From Cyanobium sp. Morenito 9A2 (GTDB lineage: Bacteria; Cyanobacteriota; Cyanobacteriia; PCC-6307; Cyanobiaceae), in NCBI RefSeq assembly GCF_024345575.1, contig NZ_JAGQBJ010000002.1, forward strand, positions 1 to 64,000: 64,000 nt of DNA, written 5' to 3'. Position numbers and translations under genes: made by a program. Of this stretch, positions 49,369 through 57,936 are shown one piece after another. Every line of letters starts with the position of its first letter. Position 1 is the stretch's first letter. The notes under the pieces are model-generated. The model searched no databases and was not told where the DNA came from. It saw only the letters and a list, made by a program, of their open reading frames with translations.

Positions 49369-50208
49369 ATGGATCAAACACCCAATGCCGCAGCGGAGCC
49401 GAAGCCCCCGCTCGCCATCCGCGTGGGCTTCAATCTGGCGCTGCGCTGCCCCGCGCCCACGCCGATGATCGTCACCCTGGGGGTCCATGCCAGCAGGTCA
49501 GGAGATCTGCTGGAGGCCGACCCGTTGCAGGTGACGCCCGCTGTGCCGCTGCGGCCCTACGTGGATTCCTATGGAAACCTCTGCCATCGGCTGGTGGCCC
49601 CAGCTGGGCTGCTGCGGATCCACGGCAGTGGTCTGGTGGCCGACTCGGGTCTGAGCGATCCGGTGTGGCCAGAGCTGGAGCAAAAGCCCGTGGAGGATCT
49701 CCCTGATGACGTGCTGTTGTTCCTGCTGGCCAGCCGCTTCTGCGAAAGCGATCTGCTGACCGATATCGCCTGGTCAAACTTCGATGGGGCTCCCACCGGC
49801 TGGGGGCGTGTGCAGGCCATCTGCGACTTTGTGCATCAACACGTGCGCTTTGACTACAACCGATCCAGCCCAACCAAGTCGGCCCTGCAGACTCTTGAAA
49901 GTCGAGAGGGGGTCTGTCGCGACTTCACCCATCTGGCGATTGCCCTGTGCCGTTCCATGAACATTCCGGCGCGTTATTGCACGGGCTATCTCACCGACAT
50001 TGAGGTGCCTCTGCCCCATTCGGCCATGGATTTCTCGGCCTGGTTCGAGGCCTACCTCGGCGATGGCTGGCATGGGTTCGATCCCCGCAACAACACGCCC
50101 CGAATCGGGCGGATCCTGATTGCCCGGGGCCGGGATGCGGCGGATGTGGCCCTGACCACCAGTTTTGGTCCCTCGGTGCTGGAGTCGTTTGAGGTCTGGG
50201 CCGCATGA
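49369..50208 (+). CDS. Transglutaminase-like cysteine peptidase-fold protein
   Basis: 279 residues. N-terminal beta domain (about 1-130), then a transglutaminase core: AICDFVHQHVRFDYNRSSPT, SREGVCRDFTHLAIALCRSM with the catalytic Cys, ARYCTGYLTDIEV and AMDFSAWFEAYLGDGWHGFD, PRNNTPRIGRILIARGRD. This is the subfamily encoded beside Anbu peptidases. Its stop overlaps the Anbu start by ATGA. Confidence 0.9.
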   Translation: MDQTPNAAAEPKPPLAIRVGFNLALRCPAPTPMIVTLGVHASRSGDLLEADPLQVTPAVPLRPYVDSYGNLCHRLVAPAGLLRIHGSGLVADSGLSDPVWPELEQKPVEDLPDDVLLFLLASRFCESDLLTDIAWSNFDGAPTGWGRVQAICDFVHQHVRFDYNRSSPTKSALQTLESREGVCRDFTHLAIALCRSMNIPARYCTGYLTDIEVPLPHSAMDFSAWFEAYLGDGWHGFDPRNNTPRIGRILIARGRDAADVALTTSFGPSVLESFEVWAA

Positions 50209-50933
50209 CCTACTGCGTGGCGATGCTGCTGCAGAGCGGGATGGTGTTTGCCTCCGATTCGCGCACCCATGCCGGTGTGGATGATTTCGCCAGCTTCTGC
50301 AAGATGACGGTGTTCGAGCGCGCCGGCGACCGGGTGCTGGTGCTGCTCAGTTCCGGCAGCCTGGCCGGCACCCAGGCGGTGATCAGCCTGCTGCACCAGC
50401 AGGCCGACGCCGATGAGGGTGGCGCCAACGTCTGGACCGCACGAACCATGTTCGAAGTCATGGGCCTGGTCTCCGATGCCGTGCGCGCGATCGAACAACG
50501 GGATGGCCCCTATCTCAAGGGACCGGCCGGTGGCTTCAATGCTTCCTTCCTGGTGGGGGGGCAGATCAAGGGTGAAGGGCCGCGGCTGTTTCGGATGTAT
50601 GCCGAGGGAAATTTCATTGAAGCGAGCGAAGACACGCCGTTCCTGCAGACGGGGGAAGCGAAGTACGGCAAACCCATCATCGACCGGGTGCTTTATCCCG
50701 ACACCACGCTGGCGGAAGCGGCCAAGTGTGTGCTGGTCTCGTTCGATTCGACCATGCGCAGCAACCTGTCGGTCGGGATGCCGATCGACCTGATTCTCTA
50801 CGAACGGGACAGCCTGGCGATCAGCCACCGCAGGCGCTTCTGCGAGGGAGATGCCTACTTCAAGGAGTTGAGCACCGAATGGAGTGCGGGCGTGCGCAAT
50901 GTGTTCCGGGAACTGCCGGATCTGGAGTGGTGA
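50205..50933 (+). CDS. Anbu-type proteasome-related peptidase
   Basis: 242 residues. The N terminus MTYCVAMLLQSGMVFASDSR places Thr at position 2 after Met removal, the N-terminal nucleophile of the proteasome beta family; the Asp in ASDSRTHAGVDDF and Lys in SFCKMTVFERAGDRVLVLLS are the supporting residues. Length and motifs (SFLVGGQIKGEGPRLFRMYA, EGNFIEASEDTPFLQTGEAK) match Anbu, an ancestral self-compartmentalising relative of HslV. Substrates are unknown. Coupled to the transglutaminase gene; the companion alpha-E and ATP-grasp genes often found with Anbu are not in this window. Confidence 0.92.
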   Translation: MTYCVAMLLQSGMVFASDSRTHAGVDDFASFCKMTVFERAGDRVLVLLSSGSLAGTQAVISLLHQQADADEGGANVWTARTMFEVMGLVSDAVRAIEQRDGPYLKGPAGGFNASFLVGGQIKGEGPRLFRMYAEGNFIEASEDTPFLQTGEAKYGKPIIDRVLYPDTTLAEAAKCVLVSFDSTMRSNLSVGMPIDLILYERDSLAISHRRRFCEGDAYFKELSTEWSAGVRNVFRELPDLEW

Positions 50934-50958
50934 CGCGACCGCTTCCACCGGCCCAACG

Positions 50959-51423
50959 GTGACTCCACCGCGCCCGGCCGTGGCCAGGGGCTTTGCCGGC
51001 TCCACTTCCCCGCTACCAGAGGCCTGCCCCTGCGGTGGCGGGGCCTACGACTCCTGTTGCGCGCCGTTGATCCGGGGCCGGCAGCTGGCCTCCACGGCCG
51101 AGGAGTTGATGCGTTCGCGCTACAGCGCCTTTGCCCTGGCCCTGCAGGAGAGCGGCGCGATCGATCACCTGCTGCGCACCCACCCGGAACCTGGCATCAG
51201 CGAGCGCCAGCGGCGGAGGGAGCTGCAGGCGACGTGCGCCCAGACCCGCTGGCTGGAGCTCATGGTGCTGGCCAGCAGGGCAGGCGGTTCGGGCGATGCA
51301 GAGGGCACCGTGGAGTTCCAGGCCCGCTGGAGCCAGCACGGCCACAGCGGTGTGTTGGCTGAACACTCTCGTTTCGGGCGCGGACCCGAGGGCCAGTGGC
51401 TCTACCTGGAGGCGCTGGGCTGA
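50959..51423 (+). CDS. YchJ family protein with N-terminal SEC-C-type zinc motif
   Basis: 154 residues from GTG 50959. EACPCGGGAYDSCCAPLIRG is the YchJ/SEC-C cysteine cluster at the N terminus. The core follows: EELMRSRYSAFALALQESGA, IDHLLRTHP and a C-terminal cystatin-like strand set with VEFQARWSQHGHSGVLAEHS. Function of the family is unknown. It lies 25 bp after the Anbu gene. Confidence 0.85.
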   Translation: MTPPRPAVARGFAGSTSPLPEACPCGGGAYDSCCAPLIRGRQLASTAEELMRSRYSAFALALQESGAIDHLLRTHPEPGISERQRRRELQATCAQTRWLELMVLASRAGGSGDAEGTVEFQARWSQHGHSGVLAEHSRFGRGPEGQWLYLEALG

Positions 51424-51855
51424 GGGGTCGGCTCCATCGGCTGAAGCAAGCCTTCGACGACTCCAACCAGCTCTCCAGGCTCAGCCCCTCCACCCGCTCG
51501 AACGTGCGCACGTTGGCCGTCACCAGAGCGGCTGCGCTGACCAGGGTCTGGGCCGCGATCCAGAGACCATGGGGCCGATCGGTGGTCCCTACTGCTCCAG
51601 CTCCGCCCTCCCCCGTCCATAGGCCTGGGCCACGGCCCGATCCAGGGAGATCGGCTCCAGCTGGTTCACCAGAGCTTCCAACCGCTCACGGTTGCGCTCC
51701 GGCCAGGCGCTTTGGCGTCCTCCGGTTTCCAGTGCTCCCAACACCGGCGATGAGAGCAACAGCTGGGGGGCCTCCAAGCTGCGCCGGCACTCCACCACAG
51801 CTGGGTGGCCCTTGATCGCCGCGATCTGAATGGTGGTGTCCAGCGGATACGCCAC
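51424..51855 (-). pseudogene. Broken PIN-domain toxin (VapC family)
   Basis: From GTG 51855 the frame reads MAYPLDTTIQIAAIKGHPAV, LLLSSPVLGALETGGRQSAW and LEPISLDRAVAQAYGRGRAE before a TAG at 51589. The homologous continuation, LWIAAQTLVSAAALVTANVR then TFERVEGLSLESWLE, is in a neighbouring frame, so a base is missing near 51570. PIN toxins are RNases needing four acidic residues; here D6 and E (ALETG) remain, but the C-terminal acidic site is cut off. The 3' end has run into the YchJ gene without a clear stop. Confidence 0.75.
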
Positions 51856-51906
51856 CGATCAATCCAGCGCAGTGACAGGTTCCGCCTGGATGTCCGGCGG
51901 TGCCCC

Positions 51907-52095
51907 TTATTCGGCCACGGTTTCGCTCCAGAACGGTTCGACCAGCTCCGAGGCCAGGCGGGCCGGCTCTGGCACCAACCGGACCACGGTGCGTCCACGT
52001 CGCGTGATCCGCACCTCCGCGCCAGCCTCCACCTCAGCGAGCAGGGCCGAGAACTGGGACTCGGCTTCCAGCACGGCCACCGATCGCGTTGCCAT
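51907..52095 (-). CDS. Phd/YefM-type antitoxin
   Basis: 62 residues starting MATRSVAVLEAESQFSALLA and VEAGAEVRITRRGRTVVRLV, the Phd/YefM DNA-binding fold with a typical short acidic C-terminal toxin-binding tail (SELVEPFWSETVAE). It lies 51 bp upstream of the broken PIN toxin and appears intact. With no working partner here it may be an orphan antitoxin or repressor. ATG 52095 is preferred; 52101 is also possible. Confidence 0.8.
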   Translation of the reverse strand: MATRSVAVLEAESQFSALLAEVEAGAEVRITRRGRTVVRLVPEPARLASELVEPFWSETVAE

Positions 52096-52136
52096 GACCA
52101 TCTCGATGACCTGATGGTCAGGTGCTGGCACCGGTG

Positions 52137-52991
52137 ATGGCTGCCCAGGCCTTCCGCCATAGGCTTGCCTTCAGCCCACCCCCGGCCTTGACCTCCCCCC
52201 GCCCCTATCTCGAACTCCAGGCCGTGGACGCCTACCTGGGCCCACGCCTTGTCTTCGAAAAGCTCGATCTCCGCCTGCACCTGGGGGAGCACACCGTGGT
52301 GCTCGGCCCCAATGGAGCCGGCAAGAGCGCCCTGGTCAAACTTCTTGGACGTGAGATCTACCCGCTGGTCAAACCCGGTTCAGCGCTGAGGATCTTCGCC
52401 AGCGAAACCGTGAACCTCTGGGACCTGCGCGGGCGCATCGGCCTCGTCTCAACGGATCTGCAGATCGGCTACGCCGGGCGCGTGCGCACCTTCGATGTGG
52501 TGCTTTCGGGCTTTTTCGGTTCGGTGGGGATCGGCCGCAGCCAGCAGCCCACAGGCGCCCAGAGCGAGCGGGTGCGTGCCCTGATGGATCAGTTAGCCCT
52601 GGGCGATCTGGCCCAGCGCCCCTTCGCTGAACTCTCCGATGGTCAGAAGCGGCGCGTCCTGCTGGCCCGGGCCCTGGTGCACGACCCCGAGGTACTGGTG
52701 CTGGATGAACCCACCAATGGCCTCGACCTGCGCTCCCGCCACCAGCTGCTGGACATCCTGCGCGCCCTGGCCCACGCCGGCACCACCCTGCTGCTGGTGA
52801 CCCACCAGATCGAGGCGATCATCCCCGAAATCAGCCGGGCCGTGCTGCTGCGCCAGGGGGCTGTGGTGGGCGATGGCCCCGCCGCTGAGCTGCTCCAGGC
52901 CGGTCCCCTGAGCGCCTTGTTCGAGACGCCCCTCCAGGTGGTGACGGCTGGGGGCTACCGGCAGGTGCTTCCGGCGGCCCCGTCCCGCTAG
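52137..52991 (+). CDS. ABC transporter ATP-binding protein (ModF/iron-type stand-alone)
   Basis: 284 residues. Walker A VLGPNGAGKSALVKLLG; signature LSDGQKRRVLLARALVHDPE (LSDGQ rather than LSGGQ); Walker B VLVLDEPTNGLD; H-loop LLVTHQIEAI. The overall layout, including EIYPLVKPGSALRIFASETV, resembles the halves of ModF/PhrA. No permease gene is adjacent, so partner and substrate are unknown. Divergent from the antitoxin gene with about 40 bp between. Confidence 0.85.
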   Translation: MAAQAFRHRLAFSPPPALTSPRPYLELQAVDAYLGPRLVFEKLDLRLHLGEHTVVLGPNGAGKSALVKLLGREIYPLVKPGSALRIFASETVNLWDLRGRIGLVSTDLQIGYAGRVRTFDVVLSGFFGSVGIGRSQQPTGAQSERVRALMDQLALGDLAQRPFAELSDGQKRRVLLARALVHDPEVLVLDEPTNGLDLRSRHQLLDILRALAHAGTTLLLVTHQIEAIIPEISRAVLLRQGAVVGDGPAAELLQAGPLSALFETPLQVVTAGGYRQVLPAAPSR

Positions 52992-53019
52992 AACCAGGTT
53001 GAACGTCTTGGCCCCGATC

Positions 53020-53724
53020 ATGCGCTTCCTTTGCTTTCCGCGGGCCCTGCTGGCCCCGCTGTGCGCCCTGGTGCTGCTGGCTGCCGCCCTGCCGGCCTGG
53101 GCGGCCTTTGAACTGCCGCCCCTGCCCTACCCGAGCGCAGCCCTGGAGCCCGCGATCAATGCCACCACGATGACGATCCACCACGACCGCCATCACGCCG
53201 CCTACGTGAGCAACCTCAACGGCCAGATCTCCGCGAATCCGGGCCTGGGCGATCTGTCGCTGGAGGCGTTGCAGGCCCAGGTGGGACGCTTCCCTGCGGC
53301 GGTGCGCAACAACGGTGGTGGCCACTGGAACCACAGCCAGTTCTGGGCGGTGATGGCACCGGCGGGCCAGGGCGGAGCGCCCTCGCCCGAACTCCAGCAG
53401 GCCATCGACGCGAGCTTCGGCAGCCTGGAGGCCCTGCAGCAGCAGTTCAACCAGGCGGCCGCCGCCCGCTTCGGCTCCGGCTGGGCCTGGCTGATCCGCA
53501 GGAGCGATGGCCAGCTGGCGATCACCAGCACCGCCAACCAGGACAATCCTCTGATGGACCTGCCGGGCCTCGAGCGGGGTCTCCCCCTGATCGGGCTCGA
53601 TGTCTGGGAGCACGCCTACTACCTCCAGTACCAGAACCGCCGCCCCGAGTACATCAGCGCCTGGTGGGATCTGATCAACTGGAACGAAGTGAACCGGCGC
53701 TTCGCGGCGGCCTCCAGCCTCTGA
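53020..53724 (+). CDS. Exported superoxide dismutase, Fe/Mn family (Mn type)
   Basis: 234 residues. The N terminus is a signal sequence or anchor (LLAPLCALVLLAAALPAWAA), so the enzyme should act at the thylakoid lumen, periplasm or membrane surface. Metal ligands: first His in TIHHDRHHAAYV, His in NNGGGHWNHSQFWAVMAP, Asp and His in LIGLDVWEHAYYLQYQNRRP. Gln in TANQDNPLMDLP points to manganese. It converts superoxide to peroxide and oxygen. ATG 53020 is taken; the frame also opens with TTG 52999. Confidence 0.93.
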   Translation: MRFLCFPRALLAPLCALVLLAAALPAWAAFELPPLPYPSAALEPAINATTMTIHHDRHHAAYVSNLNGQISANPGLGDLSLEALQAQVGRFPAAVRNNGGGHWNHSQFWAVMAPAGQGGAPSPELQQAIDASFGSLEALQQQFNQAAAARFGSGWAWLIRRSDGQLAITSTANQDNPLMDLPGLERGLPLIGLDVWEHAYYLQYQNRRPEYISAWWDLINWNEVNRRFAAASSL

Positions 53725-53747
53725 GCCTCCTCTGAACAGGGCGCCGT

Positions 53748-54305
53748 TCAGCTCTCCCGCCGTAACAGGAAGAAGAAGGGCCGCTCCTGGCCCTTGAGGT
53801 CCATCAGCCCCAGCAGGGTGTCGTCGTCGATCCGACGGAAGACGTCGTTGATCGGCGCGTGGTCGTAGAGCATCGTGGCCGAGTCCACACCCCGGTAGCG
53901 CGTGCGGCGCAGGCGGGCCCGCGACTGCCGCGTCGCCAGCAGCGGCATCAGCGCCTGGAACAGGCGCCCCACCCAGGGCGCGCCCAGCCACGGCAAGTGC
54001 TCAAGCCAGCCCAGGCCCGGCATCAGCAGCCGCGGTTCAAGGCTGATCAGTTGTCCGCCGGCGCGGCGAAACACCAGTGGGTGCACGTCTTCGCGGCTCT
54101 CGAAGCGCTTGCCATGCCAGTGACAGTTCTCCAGCAGCCCATCGAAGGGATGGCCGGTGGCATAGCTGCTGCCCCGCCAGGCGCCGATCAGGCTCTCCTC
54201 CTCTACGGGCTCCAGCCGATCAAAGAGCTCCAGGGCCGCTTCGGTGCTCAGCGGGCCCGGGGGGAGACGAGCGGTGGGCAACGGCTCTTGGCTGGGAGAG
54301 GTCAT
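53748..54305 (-). CDS. GXWXG/DUF4334 domain protein
   Basis: 185 residues. The GXWXG motif is in EEESLIGAWRGSSYATGHPF followed by DGLLENCHWHGKRFESREDV. The C-terminal DUF4334 part has LRRTRYRGVDSATMLYDHAP and INDVFRRIDDDTLLGLMDLK. The family is thought to bind lipophilic small molecules; function unknown. ATG 54305 overlaps the stop of the GHL10 gene (ATGA). Confidence 0.88.
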   Translation of the reverse strand: MTSPSQEPLPTARLPPGPLSTEAALELFDRLEPVEEESLIGAWRGSSYATGHPFDGLLENCHWHGKRFESREDVHPLVFRRAGGQLISLEPRLLMPGLGWLEHLPWLGAPWVGRLFQALMPLLATRQSRARLRRTRYRGVDSATMLYDHAPINDVFRRIDDDTLLGLMDLKGQERPFFFLLRRES

Positions 54306-55624
54306 GGCTGCCGGCGTGGGGCGGGTGTCGGGAACAGCTCTCGAAAGCCGTCCAGGCGCACCGGGGCGGGTTCGGGGGCCAGACGCCAGAGCGATTCGAG
54401 GTAGAAGTACACCGCCCCGATACCCCGCCCCCGGGCGGCGCGGGTCTGGGCTTCGATGCGCTCCAGGGGCACGGGGCTGCTGCGCTGGCCGGCCATGATC
54501 CCGATCGCCGTGGGGATCAGCCGTTGGCTTTCCGCCAGCTCGGGGCGCTCCAGCTGGCTCTCGAAACTGGCCAGGTCGGGGCGGTAGAGCTGAACGACCA
54601 CCTCGTCGACGATTCCGCGCCGTACCCAGGTGAGCCAGTCCTGGAGCTGCAGGCGGTAGGCGAAGTCGTAGTAGTTGGGAGAGATGGAGACGATGGCGTT
54701 GGGCTTGCGCTCCCGCACCGCCTGGCGCAGCCGTGCCATGAAGGCCGTGATCTTGCCGGCGCGCCACGTCACCCAGGCCGGATCCTGGGGGTTGGCGGGG
54801 GGATCTTTTTTGGCTTCCTTGCGGTAGAGCGCCACGGTGAACGGGTCGTAGCCGAAGTCTCTCGGCAGGACCATGTGGTCATCGAACTGAATCCCGTCGA
54901 CGTCGTAGCTGCCGACGATCTCCAGCACCAGCTCGGTGATGAACGCCTGCACGTCGGGGTGGAACGGGTTGAGCCAGACCACCTCCCCCGCCGCCGTGAT
55001 CGAGGTGGTGCCACCATCGCGCTTGCGTGTCAGCCAGGCGGGATTCTTGGCCACCAGCTCGGAGCTGGGCGGCGCCATGAAACCGAATTCGAACCAGGGG
55101 ATCACCAGCAAACCGCTCTGGCGGGCGCGGGCACTGATGTCGGCCAGCAGGTCCTGGCCCTGAAGGCCCAGGTAGGTGAAGGATTGAATCCCGCGCCGCT
55201 GGGTGACGGCGCTGGGGTAGTAGGCGAAGCCGCTGTTCCAGACCACCGGGTAGAGGGTGTTGAAGTGGAGCGCGCTGAGCTGGTCGATGGTGGCCTGAAG
55301 GCGCCCCTGGTCCCGCAGCACGGCCATGTCGTTGCTGGTCAACCAGACGCCGCGGATCTCGGCCCTGGTCAGCGGCGCAGGACCTGGGGGAGGTGGCGCT
55401 TCAGGCGCTGGCCCCGTTGGTGGTGGTGGCGCAGGCAGGGGAGGGAGCCAGTCCTGGGCCCGGGACGCTGGGACCAGAGCGGAGGGGAGCAGCAGCAGGC
55501 TGCCCAGAACCAGGCCGCAGCAGCGTCCCAAGGACCCGACGCCGGATCTCGTGCCGCCTGATCCCGCGCAGCCGGACGGCCGGGCCGGGCCCATGGTCAG
55601 ATGCGGAGCCTCGCCCACCAGCAC
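54302..55624 (-). CDS. GHL10/DUF187-type glycoside hydrolase, exported
   Basis: 440 residues. An N-terminal segment with a hydrophobic signal (RCCGLVLGSLLLLPSALVPA) and a Pro-rich linker of about 35 residues precede a TIM-barrel domain: EIRGVWLTSNDMAVLRDQGR, LHFNTLYPVVWNSGFAYYPS, WLNPFHPDVQAFITELVLEI and DVDGIQFDDHMVLPRDFGYD, with the acidic pair expected of GH10-like barrels. Related YngK-type proteins act on cell-wall or exopolysaccharide glycans. The signal starts late, so ATG 55594 (MGPARPS) is a plausible alternative. Confidence 0.85.
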   Translation of the reverse strand: MLVGEAPHLTMGPARPSGCAGSGGTRSGVGSLGRCCGLVLGSLLLLPSALVPASRAQDWLPPLPAPPPPTGPAPEAPPPPGPAPLTRAEIRGVWLTSNDMAVLRDQGRLQATIDQLSALHFNTLYPVVWNSGFAYYPSAVTQRRGIQSFTYLGLQGQDLLADISARARQSGLLVIPWFEFGFMAPPSSELVAKNPAWLTRKRDGGTTSITAAGEVVWLNPFHPDVQAFITELVLEIVGSYDVDGIQFDDHMVLPRDFGYDPFTVALYRKEAKKDPPANPQDPAWVTWRAGKITAFMARLRQAVRERKPNAIVSISPNYYDFAYRLQLQDWLTWVRRGIVDEVVVQLYRPDLASFESQLERPELAESQRLIPTAIGIMAGQRSSPVPLERIEAQTRAARGRGIGAVYFYLESLWRLAPEPAPVRLDGFRELFPTPAPRRQP

Positions 55625-56314
55625 CTTCAGGGCTGCATGGGCTCAACGTTAGGGGGGCTCGACGACGAACGGCCCTGAAGGCAGCATGCTGTTTATGGTG
55701 CTGATCGGCTGAGCGCGGCTCAGATGCCTTCCCTGAATGACCGCCTCGCCACAGCCCCTTGGCCTGCCATGGCACACCGTTGATTCCGGACCGTCGCGAT
55801 GCGGTGGAGGTGGAGCAGGATCCGCTGGCCTAGAGCCTGCGCGCCAAGGAGATCCTGGCTGAAGGTTCCGAACTGGAGCCCAACCAGATCCCTGCCATGC
55901 TGCTGTCCGCCGCTGTGCTCGCTCGCCTCCATGGGTTGGAACCGCTGCCGGCGTGAAGCTGTTGCTGGCCGCCACGGCCCCGGGTTGTCTCAGTCGTCGC
56001 CTCGGCGAAATGCACCATGACGCGATTCACAGCTTGGAGAGCTCCATGGGCCACGGCAGGAGTGATCAGGACAACGCGGCGATCGCGGATCAAGACAGGA
56101 GCGGTTCGCTCAGCAACGATGGGATGGTCCAGATTTCGCCTGAGATCGCGGCTTCCCCCATGACTTGGGGGCTGGTTTCGCTGGGACGCATCCGGAACGG
56201 TCGGTGCCATGCGTTGCTGCTGGCTCCCATCGAGCCCGTCGAGGTGGCCCGCAACCCCCATGGATTGCTTGACCATGGGCAGGAATCGCCTGTGATCAGG
56301 TGATCGTCGAACCC
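55625..56314. other. 690-bp stretch with possible gene remnants
   Basis: No complete gene is supported. A plus-strand passage at about 55797-55956 reads protein-like (SLRAKEILAEGSELEPNQIP, AMLLSAAVLARLHGLEPLPA) but is preceded by an in-frame TAG and has no good start, so it may be the 3' part of a decayed gene. The following frames on both strands resemble nothing. Confidence 0.35.
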
Positions 56315-57295
56315 ATGCCCATCATCCGCGCCGACAACCTCTCCAAGACCTACCGGGTCGCCGACAAGCAGCCCGGGCTGCGCGGCACGTTGCGCCATTT
56401 CGTCGCCCGCCGGCACCGCGACGTGCCGGCGGTCACGGGGGTGAGCTTCCAGGTCGAACCGGGGGAGGTGGTGGGCTTTCTGGGCCCCAATGGCGCCGGC
56501 AAGACCACCACCCTCAAGATGCTCTCGGGCCTGATTCACCCCACGGGCGGCTCGGTGCGGGTGGCGGGCTTCGAGCCCGCCCGGCGCGAGGGCGCTTTTC
56601 TGAACCAGATCACCCTGGTGATGGGCCAGAAGCAGCAGTTGATCTGGGACCTGCCGCCGCTCGATTCCCTGCGGGTCAATGCGGCCGTCTACGGCATCCC
56701 CGATGGCGAAGCCAAGCGACGCATCGACGAGCTGGCGGAGATGCTCGAACTGGGTCCCGAGCTGACGCGGCCTGTGCGCAAGCTCTCCCTGGGGGAGCGC
56801 ATGAAGGCCGAGCTGATGGCCGCCCTGCTGCATCAGCCCGCGGTGCTGTTCCTGGATGAACCCACCCTGGGTCTGGATGTCAACGCCCAGGTGCGGGTGC
56901 GCGATTTCCTCGCCGACTACAACCGCCGCACGGGTGCCACCGTTCTGCTCACCAGCCACTACATGGGCGACATCACCGCCCTCTGCCCGCGGGTGCTGCT
57001 GATCCACCAGGGCCACCTGTTCCATGACGGCTCCCTCGAGGCCCTCACCGAACGGCTCGCCCCCCAGCGCCAGGTGCGGTTGGAGCTGAAGCAGCCCCAG
57101 CCACCGGAGGCGTTCGCCGGCTACGGCACCCTGGAGGAGTGCCAGGGCCACCAGGTGCGGCTGCTGATTCCCCGCGAGGGCCTCACAGCCACGGTGGGTC
57201 GCCTGCTCACGGCGTTTGAGGTGGTGGATCTGGAGGTGAGCGAGCCGCCGGTGGAAGAGCTGATCGGGCGGCTGTTTCGCCAGGGATCCCTCTAG
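56315..57295 (+). CDS. ABC-2 type exporter, ATP-binding protein
   Basis: 326 residues. Walker A FLGPNGAGKTTTLKMLSGLI, Q-loop VMGQKQQLIWDLPPLDSLRV, signature LSLGERMKAELMAALL, Walker B VLFLDEPTLGLD and H-loop LLTSHYMGDI. The C-terminal 80 residues (QVRLELKQPQPPEAFAGYGT) are the usual ABC-2 extension. Together with the two permeases after the embedded toxin-antitoxin pair it forms an exporter of the PF06182-type three-component family; substrate unknown. ATG 56315 is preferred over GTG 56300. Confidence 0.9.
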   Translation: MPIIRADNLSKTYRVADKQPGLRGTLRHFVARRHRDVPAVTGVSFQVEPGEVVGFLGPNGAGKTTTLKMLSGLIHPTGGSVRVAGFEPARREGAFLNQITLVMGQKQQLIWDLPPLDSLRVNAAVYGIPDGEAKRRIDELAEMLELGPELTRPVRKLSLGERMKAELMAALLHQPAVLFLDEPTLGLDVNAQVRVRDFLADYNRRTGATVLLTSHYMGDITALCPRVLLIHQGHLFHDGSLEALTERLAPQRQVRLELKQPQPPEAFAGYGTLEECQGHQVRLLIPREGLTATVGRLLTAFEVVDLEVSEPPVEELIGRLFRQGSL

Positions 57296-57325
57296 GCTGC
57301 TTGCATTCTGCTAGCAGCCCGCGCC

Positions 57326-57547
57326 ATGCGCACCCTCTACCTGCGCAACGTGCCCGATGAGGTGGCCGAGCGGCTCGAGCGGCTCGCCTCCCGGGCTGGC
57401 CTGCCGCTGAGCACGTTCGCGGTGCGTGAGCTCACCGAAGCCTCCAGGCGCGCCGATGCGGCGGCCCTGCTGGAGGGCCTCCCCGACCACGCCATTTCGC
57501 TTGAGGCGATCACCCGGGGCCTGGGGGCCGAGCGGGAGGAGCGATGA
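57326..57547 (+). CDS. FitA-like ribbon-helix-helix antitoxin
   Basis: 73 residues: [20 protein letters not shown] then [20 protein letters not shown], a ribbon-helix-helix DNA-binding domain, and a C-terminal acidic toxin-binding tail. It lies between the ABC ATPase gene (30 bp before) and the PIN toxin gene, whose ATG overlaps its TGA. Confidence 0.85.
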   Translation: MRTLYLRNVPDEVAERLERLASRAGLPLSTFAVRELTEASRRADAAALLEGLPDHAISLEAITRGLGAEREER

Positions 57548-57936
57548 TCGTGGTTGATGCCTCTGCCGTGGTGGCGGGGTTGCTGAACGCAGGCCCAGCC
57601 CGCACAGCCTTGGCCATGGAGGCCCTGCAGGCGCCCCACCTGCTGGATGGGGAGGTGGCCTCCGTGTTGCGGCGGCTCTGCCGCACCGGAGAGTTGCAAG
57701 TCGTTGGGGCTGAGCACCTGTTGCTCGTTTTCTCAGCCCTGGGAATCCGTCGCCATGCCAGTGCCCCCCTGCTGGGCAGGATCTGGGCGTTGCGCGACAA
57801 CCTCAGTGCCTACGACGCCAGCTACGTGGCCCTGGCTGAAACCCTGGGCTGTCCGCTGCTCACGGCCGATCGCCGGCTGGCCGCCGCCCCTGGCCCCACC
57901 TGTGGAATCACGCTCCTGGCCGCCGCACCACCATGA
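57544..57936 (+). CDS. PIN-domain toxin (VapC family)
   Basis: 130 residues with all four PIN acidic positions visible: D5 in [16 protein letters not shown] in [13 protein letters not shown] in [16 protein letters not shown] and D in [11 protein letters not shown]. VapC toxins cleave tRNA or rRNA and are silenced by their antitoxin. Start fixed by the ATGA overlap with the antitoxin gene; its own stop overlaps the permease start by ATGA. Confidence 0.88.
   Translation: MIVVDASAVVAGLLNAGPARTALAMEALQAPHLLDGEVASVLRRLCRTGELQVVGAEHLLLVFSALGIRRHASAPLLGRIWALRDNLSAYDASYVALAETLGCPLLTADRRLAAAPGPTCGITLLAAAPP

Noticed and set aside
50065-50090. GGGTTCGATCCC resembling a tRNA T-arm
   Set aside because: Lies inside the transglutaminase coding sequence and no acceptor or anticodon arm surrounds it.
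49369-50208. Ser instead of His in DFSAWFE of the transglutaminase as a lost catalytic residue
   Set aside because: As far as I recall, this subfamily often has Ser or Ala here and supplies His from the preceding segment, so it is not evidence of inactivation.
55953-56303. 116-codon plus frame before the ABC ATPase gene
   Set aside because: Composition is mixed and no family is recognised; the opposite strand is equally open, so neither is supported.
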